From positions 1 to 20,978 of the forward strand of contig QIKQ01000328.1 in assembly GCA_003233075.1 (NCBI GenBank): DNA of 20,978 nt. The letters run 5' to 3'. This stretch comes from Gammaproteobacteria bacterium. GTDB lineage: Bacteria > Pseudomonadota > Gammaproteobacteria > SZUA-21. The notes below the pieces were generated by a model. It ran no database searches. It was not told the origin of the DNA and saw only the letters and a list, made by a program, of their open reading frames with translations. Positions 7,722-14,642 of the stretch are shown here, in pieces (positions within the stretch are counted from its first letter, which is position 1; each line of letters starts with the position of its first letter). Made by a program: the position numbers and the translations under genes.

Positions 7722-10133
7722 ATGATTAAGTCCTTAAATCAATTTAATTTTTTCACTCGGCAGTTTAGTTACTTTCAGCCGCCGAGTCTGAAGGGACTGT
7801 ACAAAGCAAGCAAACTAATAGTGTATTTCTTTCTTGCTTTAGTGCTGTTGTTTTTTGTATTGGATAAATTTTTTCCAATACCACTCGCAAGTGAGAAAAA
7901 TCAATACAGCGCTGTGATCGTTGCCGAAGACGGTACACCTTTAAGATCCTTTGCGGATAAAAACGGCGTTTGGCGCTACCCCATTACGCTAAAAGACGTC
8001 TCTCCTTTATATTTGCAAGCGCTAATTAATTATGAGGATCGTTATTTTTACTCTCATCCAGGGGTTAACCCTGGCGCTTTATTAAGAGCTGCATGGCAAC
8101 GCATGAGCAATGGCAGAATAATTTCTGGCGGCTCAACCATTTCCATGCAAGTTGCTCGCATTATCGAACCACACTCGCGCTCAATCCCAGGAAAAATAAA
8201 ACAAATATTTCGCGCCTTGCAACTTGAATGGCATTGGAATAAAAAGAAAATTCTAACTTATTATGTCAATCACGCGCCATTTGGTGGCACCTACGAGGGC
8301 GTCGAAGCCGCTAGTCGAGCCTATCTAGGAAAACCAAGCAAAGAACTGAGTCATGCCGAAGCGGCACTATTAGCGGTATTGCCACAAGCACCTACTCGAT
8401 TTCGACCTGACTTGCATCCAAAACGAGCTGAAAAAGCTAGGAATAAAGTAATTAATCGTTTAACGCAATTTTCAATTTGGAATCAACATACAGCACAACA
8501 AGCTAAAATTGAAACTGTCGCCAGTGTTTTGCATAAGCAAGAAATATTAGCGCCTTTGCTAGCAAGACGATTAAAATCACGCGCTATGAAAACTGGATTA
8601 TTAAAAACAACCATAAACAGTAGTTTGCAATATTCGATCGAGCAACGTTTGTCAACTTACCTAAGTCGACTGCCGAAGAAGATTTCGATTGCCGTATTGG
8701 TAGTTGAGAATCAAGATTTAAAAACCAGAGCTTATGTGGGTTCAGCGGATTTTTCTGATGCGGAACGTTTTGGCCACATTGATATGGTGCAAGCGATACG
8801 CTCGCCAGGCTCAACTCTTAAACCTTTTTTATATGGATTGGCGATTGAGGATGGCTTAATTCATTCTGAAAGTTTACTTTCAGATGCGCCCGTTGAATAC
8901 GCCGGTTATAGACCAACGAATTTTCACGGCAATTTTCATGGGCCCGTCAGTGTACGATTTGCCTTGCAGAAATCTCTCAATATCACTGCAGTTCAAGTAT
9001 TACATCATTATGAGTCCAACAAATTTGTAGCCCGATTAGAAAACGGTGGCCTAGCGTTAACATTTCCCCGTCACAGTAAACCTAATCTTTCGGTCATACT
9101 TGGTGGTGCCGGCACAAATTTGGAATCCTTAGTTACCTCCTACTCTGCCTTTGCGCGACAAGGTTTAAGCGCAAAAATTAGATTTACAAATAAAGACGCT
9201 TTGCAAGAAAGACGCATGCTGGATGGTGGCGCGGCATGGATTATTCGTCGCATCCTAGAGGATCATTCGCGACCAGGTGTGCCAGAACAGTTCCTAAATT
9301 GGTCGAATTCGCGCAATGTCGCTTGGAAAACTGGCACGAGTTACGGCTACCGTGATGCCTGGGCTATTGGGGTTACCTCGCGCTATACAATTGGTGTCTG
9401 GGTTGGAAGACCCGATGGCACACCTATGCCAGGACATTATGGCGCTATCACCGCTGCCCCCATTTTATTTGATATCGTTGATGGCTTACCAAACCGGAAT
9501 CAAGCAAGCAGTGATTATTCAATTCCAAGCAACGTTAAAAAAACAAATATTTGCTGGCCAATTGGCTCTGAAAAGAAGGACACAATTGACAGCTTATGCC
9601 ATCAACGTAAAACAGCTTGGGTTTTAAACAACACCGCACCTTTAACTTTACCAGATGTCACTCGCAAAATTTGGAGCAGTCACCAAGTTCAATACTGGGT
9701 CAATAAAAAAAATGGTTTACTAGTTAATGCCAGCTGTAATGTGCAGCAAAGAGAAAAAAGAATTTTAGCTAAGTGGCCTGATGCTTTAGAACCTTGGTTA
9801 ACCCAAGACATATTAGCTGTTTCGCGTAAACCTAAATCAGATCCAAGTTGCACTACAATTCCTGAGCGTTCGAGTGGCACACTCAAAATTCAAGGGCTCG
9901 CGCATCACTCTGTCTATCGACGATCTGGATCAGATGAAAAACTACCCGTGGTTCAACTTGATGCCTTAGGTGGTCAGGGCAAACTCTATTGGATTATCGA
10001 TGGTAAATTGGCCCGAATAGCGAATTTACGTCAATCTGTGCAACACCGCTTTAAAAAGACTGGGCTCCATACCATCACGGTGACAGACCAAAAAGGGGCT
10101 TTTGATAGCATCGAAGTAAAAGTGATAAAATAA
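7722..10133 (+). CDS. pbpC: Penicillin-binding protein 1C
   Basis: This 803-residue bifunctional class A PBP has a TM anchor at ~28-50. The GT51 glycosyltransferase domain (~75-250) carries the catalytic EDRxF motif at E105 and the GGSTISMQ segment. The transpeptidase domain (~290-580) has all three active-site motifs: SxxK as S364-TL-K367, SxN as S418-L-N420, and KTG at 536-538. The C-terminal ~100 residues match the small beta domain typical of PBP1C (BiPBP_C). It polymerises lipid II and may crosslink glycan strands in the periplasm. Its ATG follows the A2M stop with no spacer. A2M-PbpC pairing is well established, and the proposed role is wall repair coupled with defence against incoming proteases. 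No internal break or missing residue is visible. Confidence 0.95.
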   Translation: MIKSLNQFNFFTRQFSYFQPPSLKGLYKASKLIVYFFLALVLLFFVLDKFFPIPLASEKNQYSAVIVAEDGTPLRSFADKNGVWRYPITLKDVSPLYLQALINYEDRYFYSHPGVNPGALLRAAWQRMSNGRIISGGSTISMQVARIIEPHSRSIPGKIKQIFRALQLEWHWNKKKILTYYVNHAPFGGTYEGVEAASRAYLGKPSKELSHAEAALLAVLPQAPTRFRPDLHPKRAEKARNKVINRLTQFSIWNQHTAQQAKIETVASVLHKQEILAPLLARRLKSRAMKTGLLKTTINSSLQYSIEQRLSTYLSRLPKKISIAVLVVENQDLKTRAYVGSADFSDAERFGHIDMVQAIRSPGSTLKPFLYGLAIEDGLIHSESLLSDAPVEYAGYRPTNFHGNFHGPVSVRFALQKSLNITAVQVLHHYESNKFVARLENGGLALTFPRHSKPNLSVILGGAGTNLESLVTSYSAFARQGLSAKIRFTNKDALQERRMLDGGAAWIIRRILEDHSRPGVPEQFLNWSNSRNVAWKTGTSYGYRDAWAIGVTSRYTIGVWVGRPDGTPMPGHYGAITAAPILFDIVDGLPNRNQASSDYSIPSNVKKTNICWPIGSEKKDTIDSLCHQRKTAWVLNNTAPLTLPDVTRKIWSSHQVQYWVNKKNGLLVNASCNVQQREKRILAKWPDALEPWLTQDILAVSRKPKSDPSCTTIPERSSGTLKIQGLAHHSVYRRSGSDEKLPVVQLDALGGQGKLYWIIDGKLARIANLRQSVQHRFKKTGLHTITVTDQKGAFDSIEVKVIK

Positions 10134-10542
10134 GCGGCTTAGTGACTAGTCCATTTTATGTTTATTAGCAATTCATCAATTTTAGTTTCGATTGCCATTA
10201 GACTAGCCGGTCCGCCTTGTGCATAATTACTAATATCATTTAATACTATTCTGAATCACCATTAGATAGCTCGTAGAGTTGTCGGTTACAGGTTTAGCAT
10301 AACGGTTTTTAAATTTTAGATAGTTAGAGTCTTTAAGTAATTTAAGCAGTTCGACAACGCCGCCAGCGTGCAAATAGACAATTTTTAAAGGTGCCCTATA
10401 TTTGGTCTTTATATTATGCAAGCCTTAACATTAAATTTCACCAAAACTTGACCCCATATTCAGATAGTCTAAGATATTAGTCTCACATATGTTGACTAGA
10501 TTGTAAGCACCCCTCGTAGTTTACGCATCTATATTAAGGGAT
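10134..10542. other. 409-bp intergenic region, possible gene remnant
   Basis: No confident gene. On the minus strand a 61-codon frame with only a TTG start ends at 10236. A second, overlapping frame continues downstream as a natural-looking peptide (IVLNDISNYAQGGPASLMAI..., stop at 10139-10141). Together they could be a frameshifted relic of a short protein, but I recognise no family. The right-hand terminal-repeat-like motif lies at 10382-10400. AAGGG lies just 5' of the ATG at 10543, with only 2 nt between, and is the only RBS candidate for the next gene. Confidence 0.3.
10382..10400 (-). repeat. IS/MITE terminal-repeat-like motif, copy 2
   Basis: Read on the minus strand this is TATAGGGCACCTTTAAAAA, 18 of 19 identical to 2058-2076 and in opposite orientation. 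Both copies abut TATA on the outside, which could reflect a short A/T target duplication or just the conserved edge of the motif. Confidence 0.45.
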
Positions 10543-11817
10543 ATGACAGAAATAGAATTCATTCGGCCAAAACTGTGTTGCTTTTCGAAAAAACAATTCG
10601 ATTTTTTTGTGATTGTTTCTATTTTATTTTTTTGTATGATGCAGCTTAGCATTGCTGGAAAAGCTTACCCTAAAAATTATTCTAAAATCGGCCCGGGTAT
10701 TTCCATGAAATTATTAAACGATTGCCCTCTAACAAAGGGATTTGATTTCCCCGTAGGCAAGCCAAACGCAAAAAAATATTACAACGCACAAAAATTTGCT
10801 CGAAATAATCACTTGGCTGATGACTGGAATGGTGTCGGTGGCGGCAACACAGATTTACATGACCCCATCTATTCAATCGCAGCTGGCATTGTTACCTACG
10901 CTAGAATGGAAAGATTAAACTGGGGTCGTGTAGTACGTATCATCCATAATAAGGGTACTAAAAATAATCCGATCTACGTTGAATCAGTCTATGCGCACAT
11001 GCGCAAGATTATGGTCAAACCTGGAATGGTTGTAAAACGTGGCCAACAAATAGGAACCATAGGCAATGCCGGCGGCGTCTATTATGCGCATTTGCACTTA
11101 GAAATACGCAGTACCATTAACAAGCCTATCGGTACTGGATATTCAGCAGATACGACAGGATATCTCGATCCAACAAAATTTATAAAATCTAATCGACCAA
11201 GAAAACTTTCGAAAGCATCTATCGCTCGAAAACGTAGAGAAAAACAAACCGAGGCAAGACAGGGTTTTAAACTAGCCTTACTCAAAGCCGCCGAAGAGCG
11301 AGCCAATCAGCAAGTTTTCTTCGATGGCCGATATAAAAAAATCGCCTTCCCTATGGGAGACATCATGCCAACTCGCGGCAGTGCAGCCGATGTGATTATT
11401 CGAGTGTTCCGCGCGGTTGAAATTGACCTGCAAAAAGAATTACACAGAGATATCAAAGATAATTTTACTGTCTACCCGCAACACTGGGGCCTCTCTGCCC
11501 CCGACACTAATATTGATCACCGTCGAATCTCTAATCTACAAACTTTTTTTACACGACTTGGAAAAAGCTTATCGACTTCGGCTACAGCAAGAAAATACCA
11601 GGCAGGCGACATTGTCACTTGGAAGCTAGACAATGGCTTTGATCATATTGGCATCATCGTAAAAAATAAAACAAGTGATCGAAAAAGACGCCTGGTTTTA
11701 CATAATATCGGCCTGGGCCCACAAATCGAAGATATCTTGTTTGAATATAAAATTACTGGACATTATCGTTACTATGGTCCCAAGTTTAACAAGTCGAAAA
11801 AAAGAAATAAAAAATAG
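10543..11817 (+). CDS. M23 (LytM) endopeptidase fused to DUF1287 domain
   Basis: This 424-residue exported or membrane-anchored protein has a hydrophobic segment at ~20-38. The first domain (~80-215) is an M23 peptidase with the full zinc site: HxxxD as H90/D94, the catalytic-type H152 (YAHM), and HLH as H183/H185. It is predicted to cleave peptidoglycan crosslinks. A basic, helical linker (~216-258) leads to a complete DUF1287 domain (~259-414) with the family-typical PxxWGL, DTNIDHRR, NLQTFF, YQAGDIVTW, HIGI and HNIG blocks. At the position where I recall the family reading GVCTDV, this protein reads GSAADV (279-284), so the usual Cys is A281. Histidines H368 and H387 remain. If DUF1287 is a Cys-dependent NlpC/P60-like fold, this copy is probably non-catalytic. 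The gene follows pbpC by 409 bp. Confidence 0.85.
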   Translation: MTEIEFIRPKLCCFSKKQFDFFVIVSILFFCMMQLSIAGKAYPKNYSKIGPGISMKLLNDCPLTKGFDFPVGKPNAKKYYNAQKFARNNHLADDWNGVGGGNTDLHDPIYSIAAGIVTYARMERLNWGRVVRIIHNKGTKNNPIYVESVYAHMRKIMVKPGMVVKRGQQIGTIGNAGGVYYAHLHLEIRSTINKPIGTGYSADTTGYLDPTKFIKSNRPRKLSKASIARKRREKQTEARQGFKLALLKAAEERANQQVFFDGRYKKIAFPMGDIMPTRGSAADVIIRVFRAVEIDLQKELHRDIKDNFTVYPQHWGLSAPDTNIDHRRISNLQTFFTRLGKSLSTSATARKYQAGDIVTWKLDNGFDHIGIIVKNKTSDRKRRLVLHNIGLGPQIEDILFEYKITGHYRYYGPKFNKSKKRNKK

Positions 11818-11821
11818 GCTC

Positions 11822-11838
11822 TAGGGCACCTCCAATAA
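11822..11838 (+). repeat. IS/MITE terminal-repeat-like motif, copy 3 (diverged)
   Basis: TAGGGCACCTCCAATAA matches 15 of 17 positions of 2060-2076 in the same orientation. It lies immediately after the stop codon of the M23-DUF1287 gene. Confidence 0.3.
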
Positions 11839-11847
11839 CTATGATCG

Positions 11848-11870
11848 TTACAAACCTAGAGTGTTTGTAA
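11848..11870 (+). terminator. Stem-loop after the M23-DUF1287 gene
   Basis: TTACAAAC and GTTTGTAA form a perfect 8-bp stem with a 7-nt loop, 30 nt past the stop codon. A competing 7-bp pair (CTCTAGG 11819-11825, CCTAGAG 11855-11861) overlaps it. No T-tract follows, so it is a weak terminator candidate that could also stabilise the 3' end of the mRNA. Confidence 0.35.
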
Positions 11871-11937
11871 ATTGACCTAAATATTAGAAAATGTTAACCT
11901 TAATTTCATAACAATCATCTAATTATGCATCAATTTT

Positions 11938-12717
11938 ATGCGCAAAAATAATGGCACTATTTCAGAATTTGATTCATCGGAAATCTATGGATCACTAAAA
12001 CAAAAATTCGCTAAGCTATTGCATCGCACTAAAGCCTTGTATCGACCAAAAATGCGAAAAATATTTCAGAACCTTAGTCACTTCATAAAAGATAATTCAA
12101 CTGTTATTGATGTCGGCGCTCACATGGGTTACTTCAGTAAGGAATTTGCTCGGCTTTACAATCAAAATTGTCGTATCTATAGCTTCGAACCAATGCAGTA
12201 TAACTATTCTATATTAGAACGTGTGTGTGGTAAGTATTCTAATGTAACATTAGAAAACCTAGCACTTGCTGATAGAGAATCAACTGAAACAATCTATGTT
12301 CCTATTAAAGAGAGTGGAAAAATTGGTCCCGGACTTGCCCATATGGGTGCAGAAGCAGATCAAGACTTTATTAGTGAATCAATACAAACTGTACGCTTTG
12401 ATGACTATGTTAAACAACACGATATTCAAAATATCAGCTTGATCAAAATTGATGTAGAAGGTGCGGAGTATGTTGCATTTTTAGGTATGCTCGAAACATT
12501 AAAACGTGACAAGCCAGTTATCTATAGTGAAATTCATGAACCATTTTTACAACGCATGAATACCTCTGCCAACGAACTGTTCGCTCTATTGCGTTCAATT
12601 GGATATTCAGCAAGCATTTATGATGCTGAGACGGGCATTCGCCAACCTGTCGATAATTATACAGTCAATGCAGATTATCTATTTGAAGCGACAGAACGAA
12701 CCCACCGCGCGACCTGA
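11938..12717 (+). CDS. FkbM-family SAM-dependent methyltransferase
   Basis: This 259-residue protein has a Rossmann-fold methyltransferase core. Motif I is VIDVGAHMG (56-64, SAM glycine loop), followed by SFEP with E84 (ribose-binding acidic residue), LENLALAD (106-112), and the FkbM signature IKIDVEGAE (169-177). The N-terminal ~45 residues are basic and lie ahead of the domain. The family O-methylates sugars or other small acceptors. The substrate here is unknown, and a cell-surface glycan would fit the neighbours. The ATG has no clear Shine-Dalgarno sequence, and the in-frame Met39 is an alternative that would still keep the whole domain. It ends 20 bp from the convergent gene at 12738. 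Confidence 0.85.
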   Translation: MRKNNGTISEFDSSEIYGSLKQKFAKLLHRTKALYRPKMRKIFQNLSHFIKDNSTVIDVGAHMGYFSKEFARLYNQNCRIYSFEPMQYNYSILERVCGKYSNVTLENLALADRESTETIYVPIKESGKIGPGLAHMGAEADQDFISESIQTVRFDDYVKQHDIQNISLIKIDVEGAEYVAFLGMLETLKRDKPVIYSEIHEPFLQRMNTSANELFALLRSIGYSASIYDAETGIRQPVDNYTVNADYLFEATERTHRAT

Positions 12718-12737
12718 ACTTGCGGAGTCAGTTTATT

Positions 12738-13703
12738 CTATTTGTCGGTCGCTGGCGAACTTGAACTGCTAATAGTTGAGATACTTGTTTGTGATTTCCG
12801 GTTTGACTCGATTTTCTTTTTCGGTCGAGTATTTGCCTTCATAGTCTGCGCTGATTTCTCAGACGTATTTAATTTGTTAACGGCAGTATTACCAACTGCC
12901 TTTCTTGACGCTGACGGTACAGTGTTTTTCTTAATAGGTTTATGTATTATTACTTTTGCGACTGACCGTTTTTTGCTAACCTTTTTACGTTTAGTCTTTT
13001 TTCGTTTTTTAGCTAAACGACTGCGTGCAATTCGGTTCTGCGCCTTAGCAGCCTTTTTACTTAGGATTAATTCAACATGCAAATGATCTGCGCTGCCTAC
13101 ATGCCGAATGGTACCAAAGCCCATTAATTTAAAGAGAGTTTGTGTTACCCAATTCCGGTACTTTGAACGTCGTTTGGTTCTTAAATCAACCGCATGAACA
13201 AATCCATCTTTTTGCGCAAAATGCAATGAACGTCGGTAAGCGCGTACGCGCATTTTTTTGTAATCTTTAATGCTTCTACTCATATCCGTGATCACGAGTC
13301 CTGGATCAAGTAGCGTGCATGTACTTATGCCTATACGCAATATGGGATGCAAGTCTGCATATTCGCCAGCAACTGTTCGATTTTTAACATTTGCCGCATT
13401 TAGAACAAACATTGCGTAGAGTACGAACGAGAAAACAATAGCTGAAGAAACGATTAATTTTGCTTTTAAAGTAAAGATAAACCGTCTACGCATAACACGG
13501 TCGATAACTTGAAGATAAACTAACAAAACAATAAAAGTGGCTAATGTGCCAATGCCAAGCGATGCGGCTGTAGAAAGACCATATTCATATGACATCAATA
13601 AACCTTTCATCAAAACTATAAAAGGCAAGACGATAAGCATTGCTAAACCGACCAACAGAATTGGTAAGGTTAATAACCATTTTGCAAATGAATTTAGAGT
13701 CAT
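12738..13703 (-). CDS. Three-TM protein with periplasmic LAS-like H/D/HxH site
   Basis: This 321-residue protein has three TM helices (~8-34, 48-68, 83-103). The Arg/Lys-rich loop 68-82 should face the cytoplasm, placing the rest in the periplasm. A compact domain (~118-214) carries H161, HAVD (H170/D173), H201 and DHLH (H207/H209). An early H..D pair plus a late HxH is the ligand arrangement of LAS-type zinc peptidases (M15/M23/M74, which cut peptidoglycan). The H-D spacing is not that of a standard M15, so this is inference. After residue 214 come ~35 residues very rich in Lys/Arg and then a Ser/Thr/Lys-rich, probably disordered tail ending in a Ser run. The start is the only ATG ahead of TM1 and has no clear RBS. 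I do not recognise a named family with certainty. Confidence 0.7.
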   Translation of the reverse strand: MTLNSFAKWLLTLPILLVGLAMLIVLPFIVLMKGLLMSYEYGLSTAASLGIGTLATFIVLLVYLQVIDRVMRRRFIFTLKAKLIVSSAIVFSFVLYAMFVLNAANVKNRTVAGEYADLHPILRIGISTCTLLDPGLVITDMSRSIKDYKKMRVRAYRRSLHFAQKDGFVHAVDLRTKRRSKYRNWVTQTLFKLMGFGTIRHVGSADHLHVELILSKKAAKAQNRIARSRLAKKRKKTKRKKVSKKRSVAKVIIHKPIKKNTVPSASRKAVGNTAVNKLNTSEKSAQTMKANTRPKKKIESNRKSQTSISTISSSSSPATDK

Positions 13704-13785
13704 TTTAATTTATGAAGCCTTAATGAAATCTTGGTGCGAACTAACTATTCAGCAACAAAAACACTTATTTATTATTGTTATCAAC

Positions 13786-13816
13786 ACACTGATATTCAAT
13801 CCTTTGAATACAGTGT
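13786..13816. repeat. 13-bp hairpin with one bulge
   Basis: ACACTG (13786-13791), a single bulged A, and TATTCAA (13793-13799) pair with TTGAATA (13804-13810) and CAGTGT (13811-13816) around the 4-nt loop TCCT. It starts 82 bp upstream of the minus-strand membrane gene and could be an operator, a leader hairpin or a terminator. No T-tract follows on either strand. Confidence 0.5.
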
Positions 13817-13876
13817 ACTTAACCTAGCACATCAGTTGAACTCTACTGCGGATGCATAACGCACTAAATCTAAAAG

Positions 13877-13942
13877 ATTTTTCAGGCTATTTTCAACTCA
13901 CCGTATAGTTGATACGCTTTCGTTTTAAATAACCTGAAAAAT
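13877..13942. repeat. 66-bp nested palindrome
   Basis: The outer arms ATTTTTCAGG (13877-13886) and CCTGAAAAAT (13933-13942) are perfect and extend to 15 of 16 with the adjoining CTATTT/AAATAA. Inside lies a perfect hairpin TCAACT-caccgtat-AGTTGA (13893-13912). The size and nesting resemble a small non-autonomous repeat or a structured leader. Confidence 0.5.
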
Positions 13943-14089
13943 ATTTTATCTTCAACGCCTTCTGCACCCTCGCTACGAGTCAACTGATGTGCTTATGTTT
14001 AAAGATATAACTCTTATGATTATTTCTCAAGCAATTAATCGACAGAATTTGTAAATATTGAGATATAGTACGTAAAAACCGTAGTTTAT

Positions 14090-14590
14090 GTGAACTCATC
14101 AGGTTATAGTTATTTCTTGCTCGCTTACCTTGGTGTTTTAATGAACAGTCGATTTTTGCGATTACTCAGTGTTCAATTGCGACGAATTAATTTACGCAAT
14201 GTACACACTATTGCAGGCTTATTGATGGGGCTAATATTTATAGTCACAGGTTTTTATTTGCAATTTAATATTGACGGCAATAACGATGTTACCGCAAGTC
14301 AGCATATGATGTATCGCGCCAACCATATTTATGTATTATTTTCTTCTCTTATCCACTTACTTATGATTCCCTATTTTGTAAGTTACAACGCACTCTGGGC
14401 CAATCGACTTAAATATGCCGTTAGTGTGACATTATTGTTAAGTAGTTTATTATTAGTGTTAGCCTTTATAAAAGAGCCGGTAAGCGGCTTAATGGACAGA
14501 CCTCTGAGCGCTTGGGGACTTTATTTCTTATTAATATCTGTTCTGACAATGCTCGGTTTATTCGTTTGGGAAAAGTTAATTAGTAAATAA
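14090..14590 (+). CDS. Four-TM membrane protein, unknown function
   Basis: This 166-residue hydrophobic protein has TM helices at about 40-58, 79-98, 106-126 and 138-161. A basic N-terminal stretch (R21...R36) suggests a cytoplasmic N-terminus. Histidines H39, H79 and H89 sit in or near TM1-TM2, and H72 lies in the first periplasmic loop. That could suit heme or metal binding, but there is no motif to prove it. The frame opens with GTG at 14090. An in-frame ATG at 14141 (Met18) gives a 149-residue protein that keeps all helices and may be the true start. Neither has a strong RBS. It converges on the sucrose synthase gene with a 52-bp gap. I recognise no family. Confidence 0.6.
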   Translation: MNSSGYSYFLLAYLGVLMNSRFLRLLSVQLRRINLRNVHTIAGLLMGLIFIVTGFYLQFNIDGNNDVTASQHMMYRANHIYVLFSSLIHLLMIPYFVSYNALWANRLKYAVSVTLLLSSLLLVLAFIKEPVSGLMDRPLSAWGLYFLLISVLTMLGLFVWEKLISK

Positions 14591-14624
14591 ATAGGACATG
14601 CATCGACTAAGATGCCGCGGTACG

Positions 14625-14642
14625 TTAATCTCGACTGATTAA
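14625..14642. terminator. Small hairpin between convergent genes
   Basis: TTAATC-tcgact-GATTAA is a perfect 6-bp stem lying between the four-TM gene and the 3' end of the sucrose synthase gene, abutting its stop codon. It could serve either direction. It is AT-rich, has no clean T-tract and is therefore weak. Confidence 0.25.

Larger units (their letters stand above)
13704..14089. other. Divergent intergenic region with two strong palindromes
   Basis: This 386-bp gap between the minus gene ending its 5' side at 13703 and the plus gene at 14090 has no gene of its own. It contains the hairpin at 13786-13816 and the nested palindrome at 13877-13942, described separately. Any promoters for the two divergent genes must lie here, but I see no clear -35/-10 pair. 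Confidence 0.5.

Noticed and set aside
8584..8814. Open frames inside or opposite the long genes (for example 8584-8814 minus, 9316-9627 plus, 4406-4726 minus)
   Set aside because: They lie wholly within pbpC, A2M or other strongly supported genes, have no RBS or domain, and are antisense or out-of-frame shadows.
10236..10421. 61-codon minus-strand frame as an intact gene
   Set aside because: It has only a TTG start, no RBS and no recognisable domain, and it contains the terminal-repeat-like motif. It is noted only as a possible relic.
10492..10497. TTGACT as a -35 box for the M23-DUF1287 gene
   Set aside because: The position 17 nt downstream has no TATAAT-like hexamer. The nearest one (TATATT at 10530-10535) is too far from the box and too close to the start codon.
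13537..13827. 96-codon plus-strand frame across the start of the LAS-like gene
   Set aside because: Its first half is antisense to the TM helices of a better-supported gene, and its end runs through the 13786-13816 hairpin. No RBS or domain is seen.
13877..13942. Integron attC site
   Set aside because: The palindrome lacks the paired RYYYAAC/GTTRRRY core sites and there is no integrase or cassette array.
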